The translations under genes and the position numbers were made by a program. From assembly GCA_964583185.1 (NCBI GenBank), contig CAZOVL010000005.1:1-60184 (forward strand): a DNA stretch of 60,184 bases, in the 5' to 3' direction. Under the pieces are notes generated by a model that saw nothing but the letters and a program-made list of their open reading frames with translations, did no database searches and had not been told where the DNA came from. Within the stretch, counting starts at the first letter, position 1. The number at the start of each line of letters is the position of its first letter. Positions 7,177-16,184 of the stretch are shown in pieces. This DNA comes from Bacteroides_E sp964583185. GTDB lineage: Bacteria > Bacteroidota > Bacteroidia > Bacteroidales > Bacteroidaceae.

Positions 7177-9615
7177 TTATACGTTAGCTATACTCATAAT
7201 GTCGGCAAATACACCTGCAGCAGTTACTCCGGCCCCTGCACCGTAGCCTTGAATCATCATAGGATATTCTTTATATCGGTCTGTTGTCAGAAGTAATACA
7301 TTGTTACTTCCTTCAAGTGCATAGAATGGATGTTTTTGATTTACCTCTTCTAGTCCAACCGACACTTCATTATTTTCAAATTTGGCTACAAAACGCCATT
7401 TTTTATTCTCTTTTTCTAATTCTTTTCGACGAGTTTCAAAAGACTCATCCAGTTCGGTAATACGACTCCAAAAATCGTCCAGTGATCCTTCAAAATACGA
7501 CTCCGGAACAAATAGGTTTTTCTTAACATCTTTTTGCTCCACCTCATATCCAGCTTCACGAACTAGAATAACCAGTTTCCGAATTACGTCAATACCACTT
7601 AAGTCAATGCGAGGATCGGGCTCTGAATATCCCTGCTCTTGTGCACGCTTAATGGTTTCACTAAAAGGAATACTCTCGCTTATCTCATTGAAAATAAAAT
7701 TCAAAGTTCCGGAAAGAACAGCTTCAATTTTTGTTATTTTATCTCCACTATGAATTAAGTCGTTGATGGTGTTAATAATAGGCAGACCTGCACCCACATT
7801 GGCTTCAAACAGAAACTTTACCCCTCTATGGCGAGCGGTTTGTTTTAGTTTGATGTAGTTGTCAAAAGAAGAAGACGCTGCAATTTTATTGGCAGCTACT
7901 ACAGATACGTTGTGATTTAGTAGGTTCTGGTAAATGGAGGAAACCTCTTCGCTTGCAGTACAGTCAACAAATACAGAATTGAAAATATTCATATCTAATA
8001 TGCCTGATTCCAGTACTTTGGTATTGCTTTTAATACCCTTTTCTTTGAGTAGTTCCTTGTAGCTGTTCAAAGGGATTCCATCTCGATTGAACAAAGCATA
8101 AGAGCCATTGGCTACTCCCACAACATTCAATTTGAGACCATTCTCTTTCTTGAGTCTTTCTTGTTGACTTTGTATCTGCTCAATAAGGCTACCACCTACT
8201 GTACCAATTCCACAAATAAAGAGATTCAGAACCTGATATTCTGAAAGGAAAAAGGAGTCGTGAATAACATTTAGTGATTTTCTTAAAGATTCCAGCGTAA
8301 CAACAAAGGAGATATTTGTTTCAGAAGCTCCCTGAGCACAAGCAATAACATTAATCCCGTTCTTGCCTAGAATACCAAAAAGTTTACCTGCAATTCCTGG
8401 TGTGTGCTTCATGTTTTCTCCCACAATGGCAACAGTTGCCAAATTGTGTTCTGCTTTCATAGGATACATTTCGCCCGTTTCAATCTCTCGGGCAAACTCC
8501 TTATCTAATATTTCACAGGCAAGCTGAGCATCTTCGTTTCTTACACCAATTGATGTACTGTTTTCTGATGAGGCTTGAGATACTAAGAATACACTGATGC
8601 CATTTTTGGCTAATACTTTGAATATTCTGTAGTTTACCCCAATGATACCCACCATACCTAATCCTTGAACTGTAATTAAGCAGGTGTTATTGATGGATGA
8701 AATTCCCTTAATTGCTTTATGAGATTTTGATCCACTAACCTCTTGCTTTATGATTGTTCCTTTCGATTCAATATTAAAAGTGTTTCGTACACGTATGGGG
8801 ATGTTTTTATGAAACACAGGGTAAATGGTTGGAGGATAAATTACCTTTGCTCCAAAATTGCACAACTCTGTTGCTTCAACATAACTCAGTTCATTAATGG
8901 TATAAGCTGAATTAATAACATTAGGGTCTGCAGTCATAAACCCATCAACATCGGTCCATATTTCAAGGCAACTGGCATCTAAAGCTGCAGCAATCATAGC
9001 TGCAGTATAATCTGAACCACCTCTTCCTAAATTTGATACATCTCCTGTGAGCTTGTCCGATGAGATAAATCCGGGGACAACTGCAATTTCAGGAATTGGG
9101 TTAAAGGTTTCTTGTATGAGTTGCGTTGTTAAGTCTTTATCTATGAAATTCTTTGCGTGCTTTTTTTCTGTTTTAATAAAGCTGCGTGAATCATAGCGTT
9201 TTGCACCATCAATAAGGTATGTCACTACTTTAGAAGATATTCTTTCTCCATAACTTAAGACGGTGTCCAGTGTTTTGGGAGATAAATCTTTAATTAAAAA
9301 TATACCTTGAAAAATATCGTTTAATTCATTGAGTAGTTGAGTTACTTTTTGGATTAAAGCTTCTCTTGAACTATTAGGCTCAAAAAGCTCTTCAATAATA
9401 CTTTTATGAGTAGCTACAATCTCCTCATAGACTTGCTGGTAAGCTTCATCTCCTATAGAGGCAAGATTTGATGTTTTAATTAATTTATCTGTTATACCTG
9501 AGAATGCAGAAACCACAACGATTACCGGTTCATTGATTGACTCAACGATTTGTCTTACTTTTTTTAATCCTTTTGTGGAACCTACGGATGTTCCACCAAA
9601 CTTGATTACTTTCAT
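7177..9615 (-). CDS. thrA: Bifunctional aspartokinase / homoserine dehydrogenase I
   Basis: 812 aa fusion enzyme for the first and third steps from aspartate to homoserine. The kinase domain starts with KFGGTSVGS (residues 5-13) and has GRGGSDYTA. A central regulatory region (about 310-455) contains ACT-like repeats (ITVQGLGMVGIIGV, VAIVGENMKHTPGIAGKLF) that usually bind threonine. The dehydrogenase begins near residue 463 with the NAD(P) motif CGIGTVGG and contains GTLNFIF and SEPDPRIDLSG. Length matches E. coli ThrA (820 aa). It is first in thrA-kinase-thrC and is preceded by a Thr-rich leader ORF. Confidence 0.97.
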   Translation of the reverse strand: MKVIKFGGTSVGSTKGLKKVRQIVESINEPVIVVVSAFSGITDKLIKTSNLASIGDEAYQQVYEEIVATHKSIIEELFEPNSSREALIQKVTQLLNELNDIFQGIFLIKDLSPKTLDTVLSYGERISSKVVTYLIDGAKRYDSRSFIKTEKKHAKNFIDKDLTTQLIQETFNPIPEIAVVPGFISSDKLTGDVSNLGRGGSDYTAAMIAAALDASCLEIWTDVDGFMTADPNVINSAYTINELSYVEATELCNFGAKVIYPPTIYPVFHKNIPIRVRNTFNIESKGTIIKQEVSGSKSHKAIKGISSINNTCLITVQGLGMVGIIGVNYRIFKVLAKNGISVFLVSQASSENSTSIGVRNEDAQLACEILDKEFAREIETGEMYPMKAEHNLATVAIVGENMKHTPGIAGKLFGILGKNGINVIACAQGASETNISFVVTLESLRKSLNVIHDSFFLSEYQVLNLFICGIGTVGGSLIEQIQSQQERLKKENGLKLNVVGVANGSYALFNRDGIPLNSYKELLKEKGIKSNTKVLESGILDMNIFNSVFVDCTASEEVSSIYQNLLNHNVSVVAANKIAASSSFDNYIKLKQTARHRGVKFLFEANVGAGLPIINTINDLIHSGDKITKIEAVLSGTLNFIFNEISESIPFSETIKRAQEQGYSEPDPRIDLSGIDVIRKLVILVREAGYEVEQKDVKKNLFVPESYFEGSLDDFWSRITELDESFETRRKELEKENKKWRFVAKFENNEVSVGLEEVNQKHPFYALEGSNNVLLLTTDRYKEYPMMIQGYGAGAGVTAAGVFADIMSIANV

Positions 9616-9682
9616 ATCATATTGTTTAAGAAGATGAGTTAATGTTTATAGATACAAGGCTTAAATTGCTTGTAATAAAAGT

Positions 9683-9694
9683 GTGCTGAGGCAC
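9683..9694 (-). promoter_or_regulatory. Weak second hairpin in the thr leader
   Basis: On the minus strand GTGC-CTCA-GCAC forms a 4 bp stem followed by ACTTTTATTA. It is terminator-like but very short, and lies 68 bases before the thrA ATG. It could be part of an attenuator or chance. Confidence 0.25.
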
Positions 9695-9742
9695 GAAAAA
9701 TAAAACGAGATTGAATAATACAGTGTATCACGTAGAAACACA

Positions 9743-9768
9743 AAAAATTGACCTTAACCCCTAAGGGT
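9743..9768 (-). promoter_or_regulatory. Terminator-like hairpin at the end of the thr leader peptide ORF
   Basis: Minus strand GACC(C)TTA-GGGGT-TAAGGTC (9768-9749) pairs over 7 bp with one bulged C, followed by AATTTTTT (9748-9741). The hairpin overlaps the last codons and stop of the leader ORF, so a ribosome finishing the leader would cover it. A segment at the leader start (ATGGTA, 9816-9811) can pair with TACCAT (9774-9769) just before it. Candidate attenuator; the pairing was not energy-scored. Confidence 0.45.
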
Positions 9769-9816
9769 CATGGTACACATAAACGTTGTGGTAGTATGTA
9801 AAATAGAATTTACCAT
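9754..9816 (-). CDS. thrL: Threonine operon leader peptide
   Basis: A 20-codon ORF in the 390-base gap before thrA encodes MVNSILHTTTTFMCTMTLRG. It has four consecutive Thr codons, two more Thr, three Met and one Ile: threonine and the two other amino acids made from the thrA product. This composition resembles the Thr/Ile-rich E. coli thrL leader. It begins about 40 bases after the predicted transcription start, ends 138 bases before the thrA ATG, and its stop lies in a hairpin followed by T6. Ribosome stalling on the Thr codons when charged tRNA-Thr is low would control read-through into thrA. Composition and position are seen; function is inferred. Confidence 0.7.
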   Translation of the reverse strand: MVNSILHTTTTFMCTMTLRG

Positions 9817-9864
9817 ATTGTGTTTTTATCTACTTCTCTTTATTTATTAAGATAGGTAAATGCA

Positions 9865-9897
9865 AAGCTAAATAAAAATAAACAATACACAACAATT
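9865..9897 (-). promoter_or_regulatory. Promoter of the threonine operon
   Basis: On the minus strand TTGTTG (9897-9892) is followed after 19 bases by TAGCTTTG (9872-9865), a good match to the Bacteroidota consensus. The predicted start near 9858 leaves a leader of about 240 bases before thrA that contains the Thr-rich ORF. Confidence 0.65.
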
Positions 9898-9950
9898 TTC
9901 TTTCATTATTTATAATGAAGCTTTTCTTTTGCTTGAATCAGGCGGATAAT

Positions 9951-9984
9951 AAAAAAGGAGAGTGAAACCTCACTCTCCTTTTTT
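9951..9984. terminator. Terminator after the response-regulator gene
   Basis: A 15 bp stem (9951-9965 with 9970-9984, core GGAGAGTGA/TCACTCTCC), 4-base loop, flanked by A6 and T6. It ends the minus-strand two-component transcript 22 bases after the stop and separates it from the thr promoter. Confidence 0.9.
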
Positions 9985-10006
9985 ATTTTATAACCTAACG
10001 AGCTTT

Positions 10007-10717
10007 TTATTGTTGCTCTTCTTCACGGTTTGGTGTAATTAATTTGTAACCTTTTCCGTGTATGTTTATAATTTCTACCGACTCATCATCTTTTAAATGT
10101 TTACGTAGTTTAGTAATGTAAACATCCATACTACGTGCATTGAAGTAGTTGTCATCAATCCAGATGGTTTTCAGTGCATGCTCACGTTGAAGAATGTCGT
10201 TTTCATAAGCACATAATAAACTCAATAGTTCCGATTCTTTTGTTGTAAGCTTAGTTTCCTTGTTTCCTATCACAAGAATTTGTTTTTGTGTATCGAAAGT
10301 GAACTTACCAAACTTATAAATGGTTTGTTCTTTACTTTTCTTGCCTCTAACTCTACGTAAGATTGCCTCAATACGTAAAGTTAACTCTTCCATGCTGAAT
10401 GGTTTTGTAATGTAGTCATCAGCACCAATTTTAAAACCTTCTAAAATATCCTCTTTTAGGGTTTTTGCAGTTAAAAAGATAATAGGGATATCTGCATTGA
10501 TAGCTCTAATATCTTGTGCTAATGTAAAACCATCTTTTTTAGGCATCATTACGTCAAGTACGCATAAATCGTATTGATTTTTCACAAAAGCTTTATATCC
10601 TTCTTCTCCATCAGGATAAAGATCTGCTGAGTAACCTTTAGCTTGTAGATACTCTCTAAGAAGCATTCCTAGATTCTCATCGTCTTCGCATAGTAAAATT
10701 TTCAAGTTCTCGTCCAT
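10007..10717 (-). CDS. rprY: OmpR-family response regulator, RprY-like
   Basis: 236 aa cytoplasmic regulator. The receiver domain (about 5-120) has the acidic pair Glu11-Asp12, phosphoacceptor Asp55 in CVLDVMMP, Thr83 and Lys105 in ITKPF. A C-terminal winged helix (about 135-228) has LTTKESELLSLL and MDVYITKLRKHL. It lies 9 bases downstream of its histidine kinase gene. Sequence and gene pairing resemble RprXY of Bacteroides fragilis. The symbol is assigned from that resemblance. Confidence 0.88.
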   Translation of the reverse strand: MDENLKILLCEDDENLGMLLREYLQAKGYSADLYPDGEEGYKAFVKNQYDLCVLDVMMPKKDGFTLAQDIRAINADIPIIFLTAKTLKEDILEGFKIGADDYITKPFSMEELTLRIEAILRRVRGKKSKEQTIYKFGKFTFDTQKQILVIGNKETKLTTKESELLSLLCAYENDILQREHALKTIWIDDNYFNARSMDVYITKLRKHLKDDESVEIINIHGKGYKLITPNREEEQQ

Positions 10718-10726
10718 AACAATAAA

Positions 10727-12265
10727 TTATTTTAATAAAGGTAATGCAATTATAAATTTTGTACCCACATTGTACTCGCTCTCCACTCTAATGGTTCCTT
10801 TGTGCTCTTCAATGATTTTCTTAACATATGCTAAGCCCAATCCAAATCCTTTAACATCGTGCAGATTACCTGTATGCACGCGATAGAATTTGTCGAACAC
10901 TTTCTTTACATTTTCTTTTTTTATGCCTATGCCATTATCTTGAATAACAATAATTAATTTATTAGAGTCGTTCGAGGTGCGTACCGTTAATTTTAAGTCT
11001 TCATCTGGTTTTTTATACTTTACTGCATTATCCATTAAGTTGAAGATAACATTTGTAAAGTGCATTTCGTCTGCCATAATGTTGGCATCCATTGCGTCTA
11101 AGAAAGCAAGTAGTTCACCGTGATGTTGTTCAACCTTTAGTTTAAAGGTTTCAACTACACCATTAATTAAACTATTTGCATCTAGCTCTTTCTCCTTTAA
11201 CATAGTGGTTTGCCTGTCAAACATAGACATTTGTAATACTTTGTCTACCTGAAAACGCAAACGTTTCGTTTCATCGTTGATAACCCCTGAAAGGTGTTGG
11301 AAAATCTGTGGTGATTTACTTATACTTGGGTCTTTCAGCATTTGGGCTGCAAGCGATATAGAAGATATAGGAGTCTTAAACTCGTGTGTCATATTGTTTA
11401 CAAAATCATTTTTCATCTCTGTAAGCTTCTTCTGCCTAAACACAATGTAAATGGTGAAAATAAAGGTTAGTAACAACACCGAGGTGAAAATGGTAGAAGG
11501 TATCATAAAAGTGATGCTTGAGAATATATAATCCTGTTTTGCAGGGAAATGAACTTTTACTAAACTCATTCTTGCTGGAGGATCATTAGGGAATAGGGGT
11601 TGGATATAGGGTGTTTCGCTACCTTTCTTTTCATAATCCGGGCAGCGATAGACTTCTCTTCCTGTTCTGTCGATTACTGTAAAGTGATACCCTAAATCTA
11701 TGCCATTATTTAAAAACTCAGATTTTAAATATTGATCGAGGTTTCTAAAGTTTACACGCTTTTCTATTTCCTGATTGTTGGCTTGGTGTATCATTTGCCA
11801 AACCACCTCGTCTAATAAAAAGCGCTGATACATATACCTGTTTTTTACTGCATCGCTTAAAGACTTAGACGTTTGTGGAATTGTTTTTGCCCCGTGCCGT
11901 TTCGATATCATTGCCTTAGGCAAGTCAGAAGGACGTGTTCTGATGGTTTTTAACTCAAACGAAGAGAAAGACTCGCTATCTGACTGGTGCATATACTGTT
12001 GCTGAACAACTGTTTCTGTTTGTTCCGGTTCAGTGGGTTGTACTTGGCGATGATCATCTTCTGATACGTCTTTAATAAGCCATCTTTGTGTCTCGTCGTA
12101 TTCTACGTTTTTGGAAACTTGATATAAACTTCTTCTTACTGAGACATCAAATTGCTCATTACGCATTCTAACCATCTCTTTTATGTACCTTACCTGCAGG
12201 TAAAGTAAACTTAAAAAAGAGATGCCCATTACAAGACCTAATATCCAAATTGTTGACTTTCTCAT
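10727..12265 (-). CDS. rprX: Membrane sensor histidine kinase, RprX-like
   Basis: 512 aa kinase with two membrane segments (about 5-25 and 253-276) around a periplasmic sensor of roughly 225 residues. The H box is NNMTHEFKTPISS with phosphorylated His294. The ATPase domain has FNLMDNAVKYKK (N box), DNGIGI (G1) and GFGLGLAYVKKI (G2). It lies upstream of the OmpR-type regulator with a 9-base gap, forming a two-gene unit. On the minus strand TAGATTTG at 12278-12271 matches a -7 box only 5 bases before the ATG, so the transcript may be nearly leaderless. The signal sensed is unknown. Confidence 0.9.
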   Translation of the reverse strand: MRKSTIWILGLVMGISFLSLLYLQVRYIKEMVRMRNEQFDVSVRRSLYQVSKNVEYDETQRWLIKDVSEDDHRQVQPTEPEQTETVVQQQYMHQSDSESFSSFELKTIRTRPSDLPKAMISKRHGAKTIPQTSKSLSDAVKNRYMYQRFLLDEVVWQMIHQANNQEIEKRVNFRNLDQYLKSEFLNNGIDLGYHFTVIDRTGREVYRCPDYEKKGSETPYIQPLFPNDPPARMSLVKVHFPAKQDYIFSSITFMIPSTIFTSVLLLTFIFTIYIVFRQKKLTEMKNDFVNNMTHEFKTPISSISLAAQMLKDPSISKSPQIFQHLSGVINDETKRLRFQVDKVLQMSMFDRQTTMLKEKELDANSLINGVVETFKLKVEQHHGELLAFLDAMDANIMADEMHFTNVIFNLMDNAVKYKKPDEDLKLTVRTSNDSNKLIIVIQDNGIGIKKENVKKVFDKFYRVHTGNLHDVKGFGLGLAYVKKIIEEHKGTIRVESEYNVGTKFIIALPLLK

Positions 12266-12433
12266 ATATACAAATCTAACAATAGTAAATTAACAATTTT
12301 AACATCCATAGATTATTATTATATGTTTTCTCTATATTTAACAAATAATATATATAAACATAACAAAATAGTAATTATAAATAGCCAAGAACTGCTTTAT
12401 TTGTGAAATAAAGGCTGAAAATATCCTTTTTAT

Positions 12434-12472
12434 AAAAAAAGCTATTACCATTTTAGAGTGGTAATAGCTTTT
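12434..12472 (-). terminator. Terminator of the EF-G2 gene
   Basis: A 14 bp stem (12437-12450 with 12459-12472, core GCTATTACCA/TGGTAATAGC). On the minus strand it runs into T7 (complement of 12434-12440). It lies 48 bases after the EF-G2 stop. Confidence 0.88.
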
Positions 12473-12519
12473 AGCTAAAGTAAAATGATAGTTTAATTTA
12501 CTTTTTTAAGAATAAAAAG

Positions 12520-14676
12520 TTAATCCTCATCTTCATCTTGATTGAACGACTTCACTAGTTGTTCTTGAACTTCAGTTGGTATTAGCTCATAATTGGAGAA
12601 CTTCATAATAAATGAAGCACGCCCTCCGGTTATGGAGCTTAACGCTGTTGAATAAGAAGACATTTCTTTTTGAGGTACTTTAGCTTGTATCTTTTCGTAG
12701 CTCTTTTCACTACTCATTCCCATAATCATTGCCCTGCGACTTTGCAAATCACTCATAACATCTCCCATTTTATCTGCAGGTACAAATACTTCAACATCAT
12801 AAATAGGCTCTAAAATTTTAGGGCTAGCGTTTTTAAAGGCTTGACTAAATGCGTTTCTACCTGCTAGCATAAAGGAAATTTCATTGGAGTCAACAGAGTG
12901 CATTTTACCATCGTAAACAATAACCCGAACATCTCGAGCGTATGATCCGGTTAACGGACCTTGTTCCATGCGTTGCATAATTCCTTTTTGAATGGCTGGG
13001 ATAAAACGTGCATCAATGGCTCCTCCAACAATACTGTTTACAAAAACCATTTTGCCTCCCCAGTCTAATGGGAACTCTTCAACACCTCTCACTGAAATTT
13101 TATATTCTTGTCCATCAAACTTATAAGATGAAGGAACAGAATCGCCCTCTTTATATGGTTCAACAATAAGGTGTACTTCTCCAAATTGACCTGCACCTCC
13201 AGATTGTTTTCTATGTCTGTAATCTGCCCGTGCTGCCTTAGTTATGGTTTCACGATACGGAATTTTAGGTTCGATATATTCCACTTCGATCTTTTCGTTG
13301 TTTTCCAATCTCCACTTTAATGTTCTTAAATGGAATTCTCCTTGTCCGTGTACTAAAATTTGTTTTAGCTCTTTCGAGTTTTCTACAACCCAAGTGGGGT
13401 CTTCCTCCCGCATCTTGTTTATGGCATCCATCATCTTCTCTGTATCAGATTCATTCTTAGCCTTTATGGCACGCGAATATTTAGAATTTGGATACTTGAT
13501 GAAATCGAATTTGTAATTGCAGTCTTTTGCGTTTAGTGTTTGTCCGGTTTTTATGGATTTAAGTTTCACTGCAGCACCAATGTCTCCGGCACGAAGCTCT
13601 TTCACACTTTTACGTTGTGCTCCAGCTACAAGATATATTTGAGCTATTCTTTCTTTCGATCCATTGCTTGAATTGTATAGATCATCCCCTTCTTTAAGTG
13701 TTCCACTCATCACTTTGAAGTAAGACACTTCACCAATGTGTGGCTCAACACTTGTTTTAAATACATAAACAGAGGTAGGACCATTCTCATCCGGTGAAAC
13801 TTCTTCTCCGTCTTTGTTTGTTACTTTAGGCATTTCACTAACAAAAGGAACCACATTGGTTAAGAACTCCATTAAGCGTCGAACACCCATATCTTTTTTA
13901 GCACATACACAGAAAACGGGGAAAATACCTCGGTTAACCAGCCCTTTACGGATACCCTCGCGCATCTCATCTTCAGATAAATGATCTTGCTCAAAATATT
14001 TCTCCATCAAACCTTCATCGTTCTCTGCGGCAGCTTCAATCAAAGCTTTGTTAAGTTCTGTTGCCTTATCTAATTCTTCAGCTGGAATATCCTCTATAAT
14101 AGGAGCTCCACCTTCATCTTTCCAAGAATATTTTTTCATCAACAAAACATCAATAACTGAGTTAAATCCTGGTCCTGTACTGATTGGGTACTGAACAGGA
14201 ATAACGCTTTGACCATAAGAGTCTCTCAGTTGTTGAATGATTTGATCAAAATCGCAATTTTCATCATCTAGTTGATTTACTAAAAAAATAACCGGTTTAT
14301 TGAACTTTTCAGTATAACGGAAGTGGTTTTGTGTTCCCACTTCTACTCCATAGGCACCGTTCAATACCATAATAGCGGTATCTGTAACGTTTAATGCAGT
14401 AACTGTACTTCCTACGAAATCGTCCGATCCGGGACAATCTATAACGTTGATTTTTTTATTATTCCATTCTACGTGAAAAACGGTAGAGAAAACAGAATAA
14501 CCATAATCTTGTTCTACTGGGAAATAATCACTTACCGTATTTTTGGCTTCAACGGTGCCACGGCGTTTTATAATACCACTCTCGAAAAGCATAGCTTCAG
14601 CGAGAGTGGTTTTCCCAGAGCCCGAACTTCCTAGTAGGGCAACATTTTTAATTTCGTTGGTTTGATAGATTTTCAT
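12520..14676 (-). CDS. fusA2: Elongation factor G paralog, EF-G2 type
   Basis: 718 aa with the EF-G domain order (G, II, III, IV, V). The G domain is divergent. The P-loop is GSSGSGKT (16-23), switch I has GYS (59-61) where canonical EF-G has RGIT, the G3 motif is DCPGSDDF (80-87) where EF-G has DTPGHVDF, so the catalytic histidine is Ser84, and G4 is NQLD (134-137) rather than NKMD. Domain IV and V features (GGAGQFGEVHL, SRRAMIMGM) are normal. A Bacteroides EF-G2 paralog is reported to translocate without GTP hydrolysis and to matter in starvation. This protein fits that group. It is a single-gene unit. Confidence 0.9.
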   Translation of the reverse strand: MKIYQTNEIKNVALLGSSGSGKTTLAEAMLFESGIIKRRGTVEAKNTVSDYFPVEQDYGYSVFSTVFHVEWNNKKINVIDCPGSDDFVGSTVTALNVTDTAIMVLNGAYGVEVGTQNHFRYTEKFNKPVIFLVNQLDDENCDFDQIIQQLRDSYGQSVIPVQYPISTGPGFNSVIDVLLMKKYSWKDEGGAPIIEDIPAEELDKATELNKALIEAAAENDEGLMEKYFEQDHLSEDEMREGIRKGLVNRGIFPVFCVCAKKDMGVRRLMEFLTNVVPFVSEMPKVTNKDGEEVSPDENGPTSVYVFKTSVEPHIGEVSYFKVMSGTLKEGDDLYNSSNGSKERIAQIYLVAGAQRKSVKELRAGDIGAAVKLKSIKTGQTLNAKDCNYKFDFIKYPNSKYSRAIKAKNESDTEKMMDAINKMREEDPTWVVENSKELKQILVHGQGEFHLRTLKWRLENNEKIEVEYIEPKIPYRETITKAARADYRHRKQSGGAGQFGEVHLIVEPYKEGDSVPSSYKFDGQEYKISVRGVEEFPLDWGGKMVFVNSIVGGAIDARFIPAIQKGIMQRMEQGPLTGSYARDVRVIVYDGKMHSVDSNEISFMLAGRNAFSQAFKNASPKILEPIYDVEVFVPADKMGDVMSDLQSRRAMIMGMSSEKSYEKIQAKVPQKEMSSYSTALSSITGGRASFIMKFSNYELIPTEVQEQLVKSFNQDEDED

Positions 14677-14964
14677 TGGTTTTAGAATTTAAATATGTTT
14701 ATTATTAAAAGGCTAAGAATAAAAAATCCTCTTTTCAGAGGGGTATCGCAAATTATAGTATTGATATACAAAAAGCAACGAAATAATGCTGTTGTTAAAC
14801 ATAAAACAGATAGAAATAAACTCCTTATCTTTGTCAATACTTTGAATTTTGAGGTATAATTGAAGTCGCTATCCAATCATTCTTTACCTAAACCAATTGA
14901 TTAGGGTATTTTCGGCTTGTTATAACCTAAAAGAAAAGAGATTTGGAGTCTATTAATTGAATCA

Positions 14965-16092
14965 ATGGCAGGAATTTATCTACATATACCTTTTTGTAAA
15001 TCACGCTGTATTTATTGCGATTTCTATACTACTACTCAGTTGGCTAATACTGATATCTATGTTGAGGCTTTAGTTCAAGAAATTAAGCAACGAAAAGATT
15101 ACTTGGTCGATTCAATTCAAACCATCTATTTGGGGGGAGGCACACCTTCTCTTTTGACTATTCGCCAACTAGACAAGTTGTTTAATGTTCTATCGGCTAC
15201 TTTCGATTTAAGTAGTGTAGAAGAAGTAACTTTAGAGGCAAACCCTGATGATTTGAATTCTAATTACCTCAAAGATTTAGTGCATACACCTATCAACCGA
15301 TTAAGCGTTGGCATACAAAGCTTCAATGATGAGCAACTTCGAAAGTTAAATAGAAGACATACGGCACAACAAGCCATTGAAGCCATAAAGAAAAGTCAGG
15401 AATTTGGTTTTTCAAACATCAGTATTGATCTTATTTATGGTCTTCCTATGGAGAACAAGATGGATTGGGAACGAGATATAAGTCAAGCCATCTCTTTAGA
15501 TATTCAGCATATTTCCGCCTACCATTTAATTTATGAAGAAGGCACTCCAATATATAAGTCGCTTTTGGAAGGGAGAATTAAAGAAGTTGAAGAAGATCTC
15601 AGTGTTCAGTTTTTTGATTATTTGATGAATAGTTTGAATGAAGCAAGCTTTGAGCATTATGAAATATCCAATTTCTGTAAGAAAGGATTTCGATCCATGC
15701 ATAATTCTTCTTATTGGAATGGAGCACATTATTTGGGGTGCGGTCCGTCTGCTCACTCTTTTAATGGGCAAAGTAGAGAGTGGAATGTTTCTTCTTTGCC
15801 TGAATATGTAGATGGCATAAATTCTGGGCATAGGAACTTTGAAATTGAGGTGTTGAATGTAACCACACAATACAATGATTATGTCATTACATCTCTGAGA
15901 AGAAGTGAAGGAATAGATTTAAATTATGTGAAGAAAGTTTTTGGAGAAAAACTCTATCAGCATTGTCTTAATAATGCTCAGCAACATTTAAATTCTTATA
16001 CTTTAAGCCTAAAAAATAACAATCTAAAACTTACCCGAAAAGGCATCTTTGTGTCCGATGGGATAATGAGTGACCTGTTATTTATTCTTTAA
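14965..16092 (+). CDS. hemW: Radical SAM heme chaperone HemW
   Basis: 375 aa. The radical SAM cluster motif is Cys11-xxx-Cys15-xx-Cys18 (PFCKSRCIYCDF). The residue after CxD is Phe, not the fourth Cys of true HemN, so this is a HemW-type heme chaperone rather than coproporphyrinogen oxidase. Other family marks are YLGGGTPSLL, EANPDD, RLSVGIQSF, HYEISNF and SYWNGAHYLGCGPSAHSF, plus a C-terminal winged region. Such proteins are often misannotated as oxygen-independent coproporphyrinogen oxidase. It diverges from the EF-G2 gene. The 288-base gap holds no convincing gene. Confidence 0.93.
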   Translation: MAGIYLHIPFCKSRCIYCDFYTTTQLANTDIYVEALVQEIKQRKDYLVDSIQTIYLGGGTPSLLTIRQLDKLFNVLSATFDLSSVEEVTLEANPDDLNSNYLKDLVHTPINRLSVGIQSFNDEQLRKLNRRHTAQQAIEAIKKSQEFGFSNISIDLIYGLPMENKMDWERDISQAISLDIQHISAYHLIYEEGTPIYKSLLEGRIKEVEEDLSVQFFDYLMNSLNEASFEHYEISNFCKKGFRSMHNSSYWNGAHYLGCGPSAHSFNGQSREWNVSSLPEYVDGINSGHRNFEIEVLNVTTQYNDYVITSLRRSEGIDLNYVKKVFGEKLYQHCLNNAQQHLNSYTLSLKNNNLKLTRKGIFVSDGIMSDLLFIL

Positions 16093-16147
16093 CAAATAGT
16101 CCTTTTATTTTTTTTATTGAAAGTGTTTTTTATTAAAAAAGAAGCAT

Positions 16148-16155
16148 TAACTTTG
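16148..16155 (+). promoter_or_regulatory. Candidate -7 element of the split lysO genes
   Basis: TAACTTTG matches TAnnTTTG. The implied start near 16162 gives a 5' leader of about 23 bases to the ATG at 16185, and argues against the TTG codon at 16164 as the start. No good -33 was seen. Confidence 0.35.
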
Positions 16156-16184
16156 CAGGCCTTTTGAATAAAAATACATTTAAT

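Noticed and set aside
6031..7296. Several plus-strand ORFs of 60-84 codons opposite the thr operon
   Set aside because: They are antisense shadows of strongly conserved coding frames, with no motifs of their own.
14682..14876. 64-codon minus-strand ORF upstream of EF-G2
   Set aside because: Composition is that of AT-rich spacer, there is no motif, and it occupies the leader region of the EF-G2 gene.
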